The notes beneath the pieces are model-generated. The model ran no database searches and had not been told where the DNA came from. It was given only the letters and a program-made list of their open reading frames with translations. This document shows positions 15,992 to 24,864 of a stretch of DNA of 31,455 bases, one piece after another. The translations under genes and the position numbers were made by a program. Numbering within the stretch: position 1 is the first letter of the stretch; the number at the start of each line of letters is the position of its first letter. This stretch comes from Rickettsiales bacterium (GTDB lineage Bacteria; Pseudomonadota; Alphaproteobacteria; Rickettsiales; UBA998): positions 1 to 31,455 of the forward strand of contig JAIEPI010000006.1 in NCBI GenBank assembly GCA_019749855.1, in the 5' to 3' direction.

Positions 15992-17976
15992 CCATGAAAA
16001 ATATGCAAAAAAGTCAGGCAGAATCATTACCTGTATGGGACGCCAGCAGCTTGGAGACCACCCTTGCCGCAGCGCACAATGCCCTGAAAGCGGCACAGCG
16101 TGAGGACGGGCATTTTTCCTATGAATTTGAAGCGGATGCAACCATCCCAGCTGAGTATATCTTGCTGGTGCATTATCTGGGCGAGACGCCTGATGCGTCG
16201 CTTGAGGCAAAAATTACGGCCTATTTGAAGCAGATTCAAAATGAGGATGGCGGCTGGCCATTATTTCATCGTGGCGCCTTCGATATGAGTGCCAGCGTAA
16301 AAGCCTATTTTGCACTTAAAATGATGGGGGAATCCATCGACAGCGCCCCTATGATCCGCGCACGTGAGTGCATCCTGCGCCATGGCGGGGCAGAAATGAG
16401 CAATGTCTTCACGCGCTTTACGTTGGCGCTATATGGCGTGATTGGCTGGAAGGCGGTGCCGATCATGCCCGTAGAAATTATGCTGCTGCCCAAATGGTTT
16501 CCCTTCCATATGTACAAAATTGCCTATTGGGCGCGCACCACGCTGGCTCCCATGCTGGTGTTGCAGGCGTTGAAGCCGCAGGCCAAAAACCCGCGCGGCA
16601 TTGGCATCGACGAGCTTTTCATCACCGATCCGGCCTCTGTGGGGCCGCGTCCTCGCGCCGAGCACCAGCATCGCGGCTGGTTTACGTTCTTTGCAATGGT
16701 GGATGCCATCCTGCGAAAAATTGAGCCTTATTTTCCGGCGAAAACACGCACACGCGCCATTGAAAAAACGGTGGCTTTCATCACTGAGCGTCTGAACGGT
16801 GTGCATGGTGTAGGCGCTATTTTCCCGCCGATGGCTGGTAGTGTGATGATGTTTGCCGCGCTGGGCCGTGGTCGTGATGATGCGGCCTATGCCATGGCAC
16901 GTGAATCGGTCGAGAAGCTGTTAATCATCAAAGATGACTCAGCGTATTGCCAGCCATGTGTCTCGCCGGTGTGGGATACGGCACTCGCCGCGCATAGCTT
17001 GCTGGAAGAGGAGGGCGAGCAATCACAGGCCATGGCAAAGCAAGCGCTGGATTGGTTGCTGCCCCTTCAGGAGCTGGAGGTAATGGGTGACTGGGCACAG
17101 GTGCGGCCCAACGTGCGCCCGGGTGGCTGGGCGTTCCAGTATGCCAATCCGCATTACCCTGATCTCGATGATACGGCGGTGGTGGTGATGGCAATGGACC
17201 GAATCGCTCGCCTTGATGAGACCTGCCGCGAACGCTACACCCCCGCGATTGAACGCGCCGTGGAATGGATTGAAGGGCTGCAGTGCAAAAACGGGGGCTG
17301 GGCCTCATTTGATGCCGATAATACGGCCGAGTATCTCAACAACATCCCGTTCTCCGATCATGGGGCATTGCTGGATCCCCCCACCAGCGATGTAACGGCG
17401 CGCTGCATCTCCATGCTGGCGCAGCTGGGGCATACCACCGACTCCAGCTCCGCGCTGAAACGCGGCGTTGATTTTCTGCTTCGTGAGCAGGAAGCCGATG
17501 GAAGCTGGTGGGGCCGCTGGGGCATGAATTATATTTATGGGACATGGTCTGCATGCTGCGCACTTAACGCCATTGGTATGCCGCATGAACATGAGGTTCT
17601 AACGAAAGCGGCGAACTGGTTATTATCCATCCAGAATGCGGATGGCGGTTGGGGTGAAGATGGCGCAAGCTACAAGCTGAATTATGCGGGCTATGAAGCA
17701 GCGCCCAGCACGCCCTCACAAACCTCATGGGCTGTGCTGGCATTGATGGCCGTGGGGCAGGGGCATCATCCGGCGGTGGCACGCGGGGTGGCCTATCTGC
17801 AGGCGACGCAGTTACCGAGCGGTGGGTGGGATAATGTGTACCATAATGCACCCGGCTTTCCGCGCATCTTTTATCTGCATTATCATGGCTATGCGCAATA
17901 TTTTACCCTGTGGGCACTGTCGCGCTTCCGCGCACTGACTAGCCAGCGCAGCGACGTACTTCAGTATGGAATGTAG
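15988..17976 (+). CDS. shc: Squalene-hopene cyclase HpnF (Shc)
   Basis: Cyclises squalene to hopene/hopanol as a monotopic membrane enzyme. The catalytic acid motif DLDDTA lies at residues 392-397 (usual form DxDDTA). QW-type repeats are spread along the chain: QREDGHFSY, QNEDGGWPLF, LQCKNGGWASF, QEADGSWWGRWG, IQNADGGWGED and LPSGGWDN. The 662-aa length matches family members. The N-terminus reads MTMKNMQKS; a Met three codons in is an alternative start. It overlaps hpnE by 4 bp at the 5' end and hpnG by 11 bp at the 3' end, so it sits in the middle of a coupled operon. Confidence 0.96.
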   Translation: MTMKNMQKSQAESLPVWDASSLETTLAAAHNALKAAQREDGHFSYEFEADATIPAEYILLVHYLGETPDASLEAKITAYLKQIQNEDGGWPLFHRGAFDMSASVKAYFALKMMGESIDSAPMIRARECILRHGGAEMSNVFTRFTLALYGVIGWKAVPIMPVEIMLLPKWFPFHMYKIAYWARTTLAPMLVLQALKPQAKNPRGIGIDELFITDPASVGPRPRAEHQHRGWFTFFAMVDAILRKIEPYFPAKTRTRAIEKTVAFITERLNGVHGVGAIFPPMAGSVMMFAALGRGRDDAAYAMARESVEKLLIIKDDSAYCQPCVSPVWDTALAAHSLLEEEGEQSQAMAKQALDWLLPLQELEVMGDWAQVRPNVRPGGWAFQYANPHYPDLDDTAVVVMAMDRIARLDETCRERYTPAIERAVEWIEGLQCKNGGWASFDADNTAEYLNNIPFSDHGALLDPPTSDVTARCISMLAQLGHTTDSSSALKRGVDFLLREQEADGSWWGRWGMNYIYGTWSACCALNAIGMPHEHEVLTKAANWLLSIQNADGGWGEDGASYKLNYAGYEAAPSTPSQTSWAVLALMAVGQGHHPAVARGVAYLQATQLPSGGWDNVYHNAPGFPRIFYLHYHGYAQYFTLWALSRFRALTSQRSDVLQYGM

Positions 17977-18664
17977 TAGCGGTTCATTGGCGATCGTCAG
18001 TGGCATGGCGTTTGAAGCCGCACTGGCAACAGGCCAAGGCATCCACGTGATCTATGGGATGAATCCTGCGCGACTTGAGACACAAATGGAGCATGCCATC
18101 GCCAACGGTGCCACCGCCTTGCTCAGTTTTGGCACGGCGGGCGGATTATCACCTGCTTTAGCCTCAGGTGCCGTGGTCATTGCGAGAGGGGTACGCAGTG
18201 ATTCAGGTAACTACGACGCGGACGTTGCCTGGCATGATTATCTCATCCAACAACTCGCAGGCGCCGTGAGCGGTGATGTTTATGGTGCCAGCACGACCAT
18301 TACATCTGCGAATGAGAAATCAGAGCTATTTAATACTTATGGTACCGTGGCCGTCGATATGGAATCGCAACATGTGGCACGTGTGGCGTCACGGCATGGC
18401 CTGCCTTTCGCCGTGCTACGGGTTGTGCTGGATGATGCGCAGCGCACTTTGCCGCCTGCAGCACTTTGCTCCGCACGCGCGGACGGCACGCTCAATTATG
18501 TGGCGCTACTGAGATCTCTACTCACCCAGCCACAGCAGCTACCTGCCATGCTCCGGCTCTCACGTGACCACGGCATCGCTAAGAAGCGATTATTGGACTG
18601 CGGCAACCTTCTCAGGAGCAGCCGGTTCGGCATGCATCTGGCGGGCAGCCTCAATATTCGCTAG
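17966..18664 (+). CDS. hpnG: Hopanoid-associated phosphorylase HpnG
   Basis: A purine-nucleoside phosphorylase/MTA-SAH nucleosidase superfamily protein that releases adenine from adenosylhopane on the way to ribosylhopane and bacteriohopanetetrol. Seen: VSGMAFEA (11-18), LLSFGTAGGLSPAL (52-65), a GVRSDSG segment, and VDMES (130-134), the nucleoside-binding acidic motif of the superfamily. It is 232 aa long. Its start lies inside the last codons of hpnF. The last 75 bp overlap the 3' end of hpnH on the opposite strand, so the tail after about residue 208 is encoded antisense to HpnH. That tail is not needed for the recognised motifs. Confidence 0.9.
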   Translation: MECSSGSLAIVSGMAFEAALATGQGIHVIYGMNPARLETQMEHAIANGATALLSFGTAGGLSPALASGAVVIARGVRSDSGNYDADVAWHDYLIQQLAGAVSGDVYGASTTITSANEKSELFNTYGTVAVDMESQHVARVASRHGLPFAVLRVVLDDAQRTLPPAALCSARADGTLNYVALLRSLLTQPQQLPAMLRLSRDHGIAKKRLLDCGNLLRSSRFGMHLAGSLNIR

Positions 18665-19750
18665 CTCACGCTCCACATGCAGGGAGTGTACGTAGCTGGC
18701 AGGGCGCTGATTATCCAGCGGTATTTCCTTTGCCATCGGGCCAGTGGTACGAATCCCTTTCAATGCCAGTTTGAGCATCTTCAGCGGATTCGTAATAGCA
18801 ACATCCGCTGCCGTGGGTTCATAGCCACAATGCGCCATGCAGTTAGCGCATTTTTCATAGCGTCCGGTGCCATAAGTCTCCCAGTCCGTGCCCTCGATCA
18901 GCTCTTTGTAAGTGCTGACAAAGCCTTCGCCCAGCAAATAGCATGGTTTCTGCCAGCCAAACACGTTGCGTGTCGGCATGCCCCATGGGGTGCAATGGAA
19001 GCTTTGGTTTCCAGCAAGGAAATCCAGGAAAATGGAGGAGTGCGCAAAGTTCCAGTTTTTGCCTTTACCCAGTGCAAAAACACTACGGAATAATTCTTTG
19101 GTTTTTTTGCGGTTGAGGAAATGTTCCTGATCCGGCGCGCGTTCGTAAGCATAGCCCGGGGAGATCGAGACACCCACATCAATTTCTTTGCAGTAATCCA
19201 GAAACGCTGCAATATCCTCAGGTGCATGCCCATCAAAAATAGTGGCATTCACATTGACCGCAAAGCCTTTTTCCTTCGCCACTTTAATCGCGGCGACGGC
19301 TTTATCAAACACACCTTCCTGACATACGGATTTATCGTGATGCTCTTTCAGACCATCCAGATGCACCGAGAAAAACAGATAAGGTGAAGGCGTGAAAAGA
19401 TGCAGTTTTTTCTCCAGCATCAAAGCATTCGTGCACAGCGACACAAATTTCTTGCGCGCAATAATGCCGCTCACAATTTCGCCAATTTCTTTGTGAATAA
19501 GCGGCTCGCCGCCTGGAATGGCTACCATAGGTGCGCCACATTCATCCACCGCCTCCATGCACTCAGCCACCGACATACGCTTATTCAAAATCGCATCGGG
19601 ATAATCAATTTTACCGCAGCCAGAGCAGGCGAGATTGCAACGAAACAATGGCTCCAGCATTAACACTAATGGGTAATGCTTACGGCCCATAATTTTTTGT
19701 TTGAGGATGTAGGCGCCAATGCGGCGCTCTTTAAATAAAGGTAATGGCAT
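18590..19750 (-). CDS. hpnH: Radical-SAM adenosylhopane synthase HpnH
   Basis: A radical S-adenosylmethionine enzyme that adds the 5'-deoxyadenosyl group to hopene (diploptene) to form adenosylhopane, the entry to extended hopanoids. The [4Fe-4S] cluster motif CxxxCxxC is at C38, C42 and C45 (RCNLACSGCGK). The radical-SAM glycine motif IPGGEPL follows near residue 78. The C-terminal half carries the DUF3463-type part with C...CxxC-like cysteines (YEKCANCMAHCGYEP). At 386 aa the length fits HpnH. It starts 9 bp after the ispH stop on the same strand, so the two are probably co-transcribed. Its 3' end overlaps hpnG. Confidence 0.95.
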   Translation of the reverse strand: MPLPLFKERRIGAYILKQKIMGRKHYPLVLMLEPLFRCNLACSGCGKIDYPDAILNKRMSVAECMEAVDECGAPMVAIPGGEPLIHKEIGEIVSGIIARKKFVSLCTNALMLEKKLHLFTPSPYLFFSVHLDGLKEHHDKSVCQEGVFDKAVAAIKVAKEKGFAVNVNATIFDGHAPEDIAAFLDYCKEIDVGVSISPGYAYERAPDQEHFLNRKKTKELFRSVFALGKGKNWNFAHSSIFLDFLAGNQSFHCTPWGMPTRNVFGWQKPCYLLGEGFVSTYKELIEGTDWETYGTGRYEKCANCMAHCGYEPTAADVAITNPLKMLKLALKGIRTTGPMAKEIPLDNQRPASYVHSLHVERELANIEAARQMHAEPAAPEKVAAVQ

Positions 19751-19759
19751 GATTTTTAC

Positions 19760-20758
19760 TCAGTTTTGTAATTCGGTTGGCAGGCGGAATTCGACTTTTT
19801 CTTCAATGCCATCCATTTGGCTTACTTCAACCTGACCCAGACTGCTCAAGCTGTGGATGACGTGTTCCACCATGGCTTCGGGTGCTGAAGCGCCTGCGGT
19901 GAGGCCGATGACGCGCGCATCTTTAAACCAGCTCATGTCCAGCTCAGTTCCATCAGCAACAAGGTAGCTGGGGATGCCTTCTTCTTCGCCAATTTCACGC
20001 AGACGGTTGGAATTAGAGCTATTTTTAGCGCCTACAACCAAAATGACGTCGGCGACTTTTGTCAGCTCGCGCACTGCGGTCTGGCGATTCTGCGTCGCGT
20101 AACAAATGTCATTAGTGCCCGGGCCTTCGATGTTGCTGAAATGGGCTTTCAGGGCAGAAATAATCACCTGTGTATCGTCAATACTGAGCGTCGTTTGCGT
20201 GATGTAAGCCACCGGCGTGTCACGTGCGATGGGCAGCGTGGCAACATCGGCTTCCGTTTGCACCAGATGCACGGTGGCGTCAATCTGCCCCATGGTGCCA
20301 ATCACCTCAGGATGACCCGCGTGCCCGACCAAAATCAGCTCACGGCCCTGTTTAATGTAGCGCTTGCCCTGCAAATGCACTTTTGTCACCAGCGGGCAGG
20401 TGGCATCAAGCACAGGTAATGCGCGGGTTTCAGCGGCGTTTTCCACGGATTTTGCCACGCCATGCGCACTAAACACCGTGATTGCGCCATCAGGAATGTG
20501 ATCCACTTCGCTGACAAAAATCGCGCCCTTGGATTTCAAATCATCCACCACGTGCTTATTATGGACGATTTCATGGCGCACATACACGGGCGCCTGATAT
20601 TTCTCCAATGCCTTCTCCACGATCGAGATCGCCCGCACCACACCGGCGCAAAAACCACGCGGTTGCGCCAGAATTAACTGAATCGGCGGATGTTGTGGGG
20701 ATTTTTCAGAAGACAGAGTCGGTGTGGCAGAGGCTGACATGGGGTGCGCTTCGTTCAT
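19760..20758 (-). CDS. ispH: 4-hydroxy-3-methylbut-2-enyl diphosphate reductase IspH (LytB)
   Basis: Last enzyme of the MEP pathway; it reduces HMBPP to IPP and DMAPP, the precursors of squalene. The three Fe-S cluster cysteines are visible: GFCAGV (C37), DATCPLV (C121) and NDICYATQNRQ (C219). VRHEIVHNKHVVDDL, VFSAHGV, GHAGHPEVIGTMGQ and the Ser/Asn-rich KNSSNSNRL region complete the active site. The chain is 332 aa; the first ~24 residues are a loose Ser/Pro extension, and Met7 is a possible start. The pairing with hpnH links isoprenoid supply to hopanoid side-chain synthesis. Confidence 0.96.
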   Translation of the reverse strand: MNEAHPMSASATPTLSSEKSPQHPPIQLILAQPRGFCAGVVRAISIVEKALEKYQAPVYVRHEIVHNKHVVDDLKSKGAIFVSEVDHIPDGAITVFSAHGVAKSVENAAETRALPVLDATCPLVTKVHLQGKRYIKQGRELILVGHAGHPEVIGTMGQIDATVHLVQTEADVATLPIARDTPVAYITQTTLSIDDTQVIISALKAHFSNIEGPGTNDICYATQNRQTAVRELTKVADVILVVGAKNSSNSNRLREIGEEEGIPSYLVADGTELDMSWFKDARVIGLTAGASAPEAMVEHVIHSLSSLGQVEVSQMDGIEEKVEFRLPTELQN

Positions 20759-20904
20759 TTAACTGATCGGTTTGTTAATTACTTGCATAGGGCGATGACG
20801 CGCTATTTACAATCAAAAAAGTCAAAAACAGACCAAAAAAGCAAAACAAATGCTGACAATGCCGGCGGCATACCTATGCCTGATGAAAGGTATATCAAAA
20901 CCCC

Positions 20905-20930
20905 GTGTAATTGGGCTGTGTAATTGGGCT
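20905..20930. repeat. 13-bp tandem duplication in the ispH/peptidase intergenic region
   Basis: GTGTAATTGGGCT is present twice back to back with no mismatch (20905-20917 and 20918-20930). It lies between the divergent ispH and M20 peptidase genes, about 40 bp before the candidate -35 of the latter. It may be a simple slippage duplication or a pair of binding sites. The rest of the 280-bp gap is AT-rich with no further gene. Confidence 0.7.
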
Positions 20931-20967
20931 GATATCGTTACGTCACAATTGTTTAACAAACCATGTT

Positions 20968-20996
20968 TTGACAGCGCTCCGGCATAGTATTAATTA
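20968..20996 (+). promoter_or_regulatory. Candidate sigma70-type promoter for the M20 peptidase gene
   Basis: A perfect TTGACA at 20968-20973 is followed after 17 bp by TAATTA at 20991-20996, a weak -10. The predicted transcription start near 21003 would leave a leader of about 36 nt before the ATG at 21039. The -10 match is poor, so the call is tentative. Confidence 0.38.
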
Positions 20997-21038
20997 TTGT
21001 TAAACCCATACTGACAACCTCGAACAATAAGAGCCGCG

Positions 21039-22802
21039 ATGACCGTGATGCCCTACCCTCAAGAAGCGGCGCATTTTTTAAAGCAACTGCTTAGCATCAA
21101 CTCAACCACCTCTGATCGTGCGGAATTCGCGCATGAGTCAACAGAAGCCACCCATTTTGTGGCAGATTACTTGCAGCAAAAAACGGGCGCGGAAATTCAT
21201 TACACGGAACCCTATGAATTTCCTAAGGGAAGCGGAAAACTACATAAAGGCATGGTGGCGGTGTGGCGTCCGCAAGGGCACAGCACCAAGAATCCTCTGG
21301 CCTTTTCGGCGCATATTGACACGGTGCCTGCCGTTGGCTTGTGGGATGGCAATGATCCCTATGTGGGTCGTGAGGAGGGGGACAAAATCATTGGTCGAGG
21401 GGCATTGGATATCAAAGGCCAGGTGGCCAGCTTAGCCGTCACCATGAAGGCAAAGCATGATCGTGGCGAGCTGAAGACGATTGATCGCCCCATTGTCTTC
21501 ATGCTGTCTTCCTGTGAGGAGGTCGGCTTACTCGGTGCCAAGGGCGTCTGCGATTTAACCAGAGAAAAGGTCGGAATTCCCGATGAAATCACGGTGATGG
21601 AGCCAACCGATGGCTATATTGGCATTGGTTGCAAAGGCGTGCGCCAAACCGACATTAAACTCACCAATAAAGCTCCGGTTCATGTGGGCAATTACACTCA
21701 TTACATGACAGTTGAGATCGGCTCAGCGAGCGGGCATTCATCGCTGCAAGCGGCCAGCCCCGCCGATCCGGCGCTTATGGTAACGAAAGTACTGGCAAAG
21801 GTCAAAGAGCTGCGAGCGCGTGGCATTGATGCAGAGGTCTGTCACGTTGATTACGGCACCGCGGCCAATGTGGTGGGTGGCAATGCCAAGATTATTGTCG
21901 GCTATGACGCAGCTCAGAATGATCCGACAGGCGAAAAAACGTACAACACCATGCGCCGCCATTTTGAGGTCTTCGAGCAAACAAAATCCAACTTAACACT
22001 GCGATTCTTCACCGTGGCAGGAAATTTAGTCAATCGCATTAATAATCAAGTGCATGGCATTGACTTAGGCTCGGTGAGTATCAACGTTAATCGTCATCCG
22101 CGTTCGCAGCATGAAGAAGCGCCCGATTATCCCAAGACCTTGACGCTGCAGCCTGATGGATCCATGCGTCCGCACAGCGCAATTGAGCATGGCATTGAAG
22201 TCGTACAGCAAATCTATGAACACCATGCAGCGCAGCGTGACGAAGGTGGTAAACCAGAACATTACGCGATTCCGTTGTTGGGTGTCACCAAGCTGAGTGT
22301 GCCGATGATTCAGGGCGATGCGGCTAGCGCGAACCTTTCCAGTGATATGCGTTATCCGGTGGAAGCACTGAGGGGTGATGCGGGCAAGAACATACGCAGC
22401 GCTGATAGCATCACCGCTGCGATTGCAGCCGCTGCGAAACAGAATCCATCCATCGCGGCGAATCTATCCAATTCCACGGATATACTTCCCTATAAATCCT
22501 CCACACCGCAGGATGGTAGACTTCAACCGTATCTGGAAATCGGCAAAGCCACTCGCTTTACGCGTTTTACCGATGCGGCCACCTGTGTACCCTATGCCAG
22601 TGATGGCAATGTCATTGCACAGGAATTCCCTGACGCACTCATCATGACCATGGCCCATGGGGGCTATGCCCAAATGCCGCACGGCGTTGGCGAACACCTC
22701 ACCAAAAAGCAAATTGGGGATAACATGACCTTGTTCGGCGCCATCATTGACGGGCGCACACGCGGCATGCAGGCCAGTGCTTCACTAAGCGCTGCACGCT
22801 AG
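21039..22802 (+). CDS. M20-family metallopeptidase, long form
   Basis: A zinc-dependent amidohydrolase/peptidase of the M20 (DapE/ArgE/CPG2) group. The metal and catalytic set is visible: SAHIDTVP with H92 and D94, RGALDIKG with D124, SCEEVG with E160/E161, MEPTDG with E188 or D191 as the next ligand, and GVGEH with H553 as the last ligand. The middle, about residues 215-390, should hold the dimerisation (lid) domain. At 587 aa it is well above the usual 370-480 aa for DapE/ArgE, mainly through added sequence between the two catalytic parts. No signal peptide is seen, so it is probably cytoplasmic. The substrate cannot be deduced. It stands alone in its own transcription unit. Confidence 0.85.
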   Translation: MTVMPYPQEAAHFLKQLLSINSTTSDRAEFAHESTEATHFVADYLQQKTGAEIHYTEPYEFPKGSGKLHKGMVAVWRPQGHSTKNPLAFSAHIDTVPAVGLWDGNDPYVGREEGDKIIGRGALDIKGQVASLAVTMKAKHDRGELKTIDRPIVFMLSSCEEVGLLGAKGVCDLTREKVGIPDEITVMEPTDGYIGIGCKGVRQTDIKLTNKAPVHVGNYTHYMTVEIGSASGHSSLQAASPADPALMVTKVLAKVKELRARGIDAEVCHVDYGTAANVVGGNAKIIVGYDAAQNDPTGEKTYNTMRRHFEVFEQTKSNLTLRFFTVAGNLVNRINNQVHGIDLGSVSINVNRHPRSQHEEAPDYPKTLTLQPDGSMRPHSAIEHGIEVVQQIYEHHAAQRDEGGKPEHYAIPLLGVTKLSVPMIQGDAASANLSSDMRYPVEALRGDAGKNIRSADSITAAIAAAAKQNPSIAANLSNSTDILPYKSSTPQDGRLQPYLEIGKATRFTRFTDAATCVPYASDGNVIAQEFPDALIMTMAHGGYAQMPHGVGEHLTKKQIGDNMTLFGAIIDGRTRGMQASASLSAAR

Positions 22803-23033
22803 CTGGGCGGGCAAGCACCATTTCACTGTAGGCGGTGAGAGAGGTTTAGTGGAGGGTTAGGAGATTCCTTTAAAAGCATAATATAGCATAGGCTTAATTG
22901 ATTGTTGGGAGGATTTAAAAGAACACCCTTTATCAATGAGCCAGCCCCTATGATTATTACTAACTCTGAAACTGGACCTAATTTAAGGGATACCAGATTT
23001 CACAATATCTTAATAAAGTCGGCTGTAGTTAAA

Positions 23034-23056
23034 TGGTATATTAGCATACATAAGGA
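23034..23056 (+). promoter_or_regulatory. Extended -10 promoter and ribosome-binding site for the 506-aa gene
   Basis: TGGTATATT at 23034-23042 fits an extended -10 element (TGn followed by TATAAT-like); no good -35 is visible. A start near 23049 would be followed at once by AAGGA (23052-23056), 9 nt before the ATG at 23066. The leader would be under 20 nt. Confidence 0.45.
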
Positions 23057-23065
23057 TGCTTATTT

Positions 23066-24586
23066 ATGCACTCGGATTATATTGATATTTCGCATTTAGA
23101 GCCTGTGGAGACCCTAGGAAACGGGGGTTTAGACAATCACGTCGTGAAATTCAATACACGTATTATGCGCGACTCTGAGGGTCATGCTCATGCCATATTC
23201 GAACTGAATCCTATTGAAAACGCATCCTATCTCGAAGCTCAAGGGGGTAGCTCCCTACAAACAACGCGGGTGCTTGCGGAAAAATTGCAACCACATCTTA
23301 CGCCACCGGAAGGATTCCACTTTAAGGGATTTTCCAGATCATCCAACGGTGCAGTCGGCATGGTGTATGAAGTGCCCGAATATAACCTGAAGGGGATTAG
23401 CGGAGAATTGGATTTCCATAAGTACAAAAAGCTTGTCGGATTGCAATTCGGAGATTGGGGTTACGCAACACTTGAGAGGGATTTCCAGTTGGCGGCCGAG
23501 ATGCTGGAAGGTGGCAAACCGCGAACGCTGATTGATGCATTACAGCATGCAAACGGTGCATTGGAAAAAGATGGTAAGGCACCTTACGAAGCATTTATTA
23601 ATTTTCTGAAAAATGAGCCTGAGAAAGCTGAAAAAATTAATCGTACGCTTGCTGAAGGTGGGTCAAACGAATTCACCTATAAAGGCCATGGCAGAAGCGG
23701 TGCGTTCTTCTTAGCTAATAATGGTACAGTGGTCGGGATACGGGGCAGTAATCCTATAAGGCAAAAAACGCCCTTTCATTTGCAGGCCGTATCCAGTTTC
23801 AGAAACGGTATTGCCATTGAAGTAATGCCCGCGCTGGAAACCAGTGGCGTGACGAAAGATCACGTTAGAGAATTGGTGCATGCGGTAAAGGATTACGTTG
23901 GCCCTAACGGTGAACGCTTTGAATTTAATGACCCTGAAATACGCAATGTAGGATTAAAAGACGGTGTGCCTTATATTTTGGATGGCGATGCTGTCAGGCA
24001 ATTAAGCGCTAAGGAAGCATCGGCATTATCCAAACCGTCCAACACCGATTTTTCACGCTGGGTAAAACCTAACGGAGAATGGACGCAATACGAGGCATTC
24101 CGTGATTTGCATACGGCATATAAATCTCCACTGCATATGGAGGGTGGCAAGCTGATTTCAGAACAGCCAGTTGTAGAATTGCCTAAGGCAGAACCACCCC
24201 AAGCAGAAAAAGTGCCAAGTCCGGAGCCTCCTATCGCAGAACCGCAGAGTGTGCAGCCGCCTAAAGCAGAGCCGCGGAGTGCGCAGCCTCCCATTGAAGA
24301 ACCACGCGGTGCGGAGCCACCTAAAGTTGAGCCTATTAAAGAACCGCATAGTGCGGAGTCACCTAAAGTTGAGCCTGTTAAAGAACCGCATAGTGCGGAG
24401 CCATCCAAGTCTGTAGTTACAGCAGAGGCAGAAAACTGGGTGGGAAAAGTGGGTCGGTTCGCTCGTACCCATCCGGGAAAATCAGCTGCGATTGCTGCGG
24501 GCGCTGTTGCCGCCATTGGCGCTGGAACATGGGCGCTAAATGAAATGAAACGCAAGGAAGCTGAAAATCAACATAAACAAGTATAG
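23066..24586 (+). CDS. Kinase-like protein (506 aa) with Pro/Glu repeat and C-terminal membrane segment
   Basis: Not a family I can name. Residues about 200-310 read like a divergent protein-kinase fold. There is a Gly-rich stretch GHGRSG (207-212) with a following strand VVGIRG. Next comes a catalytic-loop-like D289-P-E-I-R-N294, keeping the D-x4-N spacing of kinases. PYILDGD follows with D306, in the place of the DFG Asp. The residue preceding D289 is Asn, not His/Arg, and no certain beta-3 Lys is seen, so it may be a pseudokinase. Residues about 370-450 are a low-complexity Pro/Glu/Lys linker with 14-residue repeats. A small-residue hydrophobic helix follows (about 470-491), then a basic tail NEMKRKEAENQ. 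There is no N-terminal signal peptide. The layout would suit a secreted or membrane-tethered effector, which is inference. The start is supported by AAGGA upstream. Confidence 0.6.
   Translation: MHSDYIDISHLEPVETLGNGGLDNHVVKFNTRIMRDSEGHAHAIFELNPIENASYLEAQGGSSLQTTRVLAEKLQPHLTPPEGFHFKGFSRSSNGAVGMVYEVPEYNLKGISGELDFHKYKKLVGLQFGDWGYATLERDFQLAAEMLEGGKPRTLIDALQHANGALEKDGKAPYEAFINFLKNEPEKAEKINRTLAEGGSNEFTYKGHGRSGAFFLANNGTVVGIRGSNPIRQKTPFHLQAVSSFRNGIAIEVMPALETSGVTKDHVRELVHAVKDYVGPNGERFEFNDPEIRNVGLKDGVPYILDGDAVRQLSAKEASALSKPSNTDFSRWVKPNGEWTQYEAFRDLHTAYKSPLHMEGGKLISEQPVVELPKAEPPQAEKVPSPEPPIAEPQSVQPPKAEPRSAQPPIEEPRGAEPPKVEPIKEPHSAESPKVEPVKEPHSAEPSKSVVTAEAENWVGKVGRFARTHPGKSAAIAAGAVAAIGAGTWALNEMKRKEAENQHKQV
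24320..24403 (+). repeat. 42-bp in-frame tandem repeat in the Pro/Glu linker
   Basis: Two adjacent 42-bp units (24320-24361 and 24362-24403) differ at two bases and encode 14-residue units beginning PKVEP and containing KEPHSAE. More degenerate copies of the same motif (PKAEPRSAQPP, IEEPRGAEPP) lie just upstream from about 24170. Repeat number is likely to vary among strains. Confidence 0.85.
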
Positions 24587-24847
24587 TTTCTGAGACGGAG
24601 ATGGGTTCGCAGAAAGTCTTCTGTCCAGATTGAGGAAGGCTTCAGCGTCCGCCGCAGCGATAGCCGTTAGCTCCTTGTAGTTTCGCGTGAGAATCTCCAG
24701 CGCCATCCGCACGATGGGATAGCTATTGCCTGCCGACGCCATCCATTTTTTCCGCGAGGGGATTACGTCTTCCATTTTAAAGGCGTCAAAGGTTGAGTGT
24801 GGCAATCTGCTCAGGGGTGGCAGCTTGGGATGCCTGAGCTGCTCCAT
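24536..24847 (-). CDS. Doubtful small hypothetical ORF
   Basis: An open frame of 103 codons on the minus strand fills the gap between the 506-aa gene and the next plus-strand gene. The central part (KWMASAGNSYPIVRMALEILTRNYKELTAIAAADAEAFLNLDRRL) has protein-like composition. The last ~17 codons run antisense into the 506-aa gene. No ribosome-binding site precedes either possible start (24847 or 24775). I do not recognise a domain. It may be a remnant of a larger gene or chance. Confidence 0.25.
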   Translation of the reverse strand: MEQLRHPKLPPLSRLPHSTFDAFKMEDVIPSRKKWMASAGNSYPIVRMALEILTRNYKELTAIAAADAEAFLNLDRRLSANPSPSQKLYLFMLIFSFLAFHFI

Positions 24848-24864
24848 TTAGATGCCACGCCATA

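Noticed and set aside
22902..23099. 65-codon open frame before the 506-aa gene
   Set aside because: It has a TTG start, overlaps the promoter, ribosome site and start of the 506-aa gene, and shows no recognisable domain. The gap 22803-23065 otherwise holds only the promoter.
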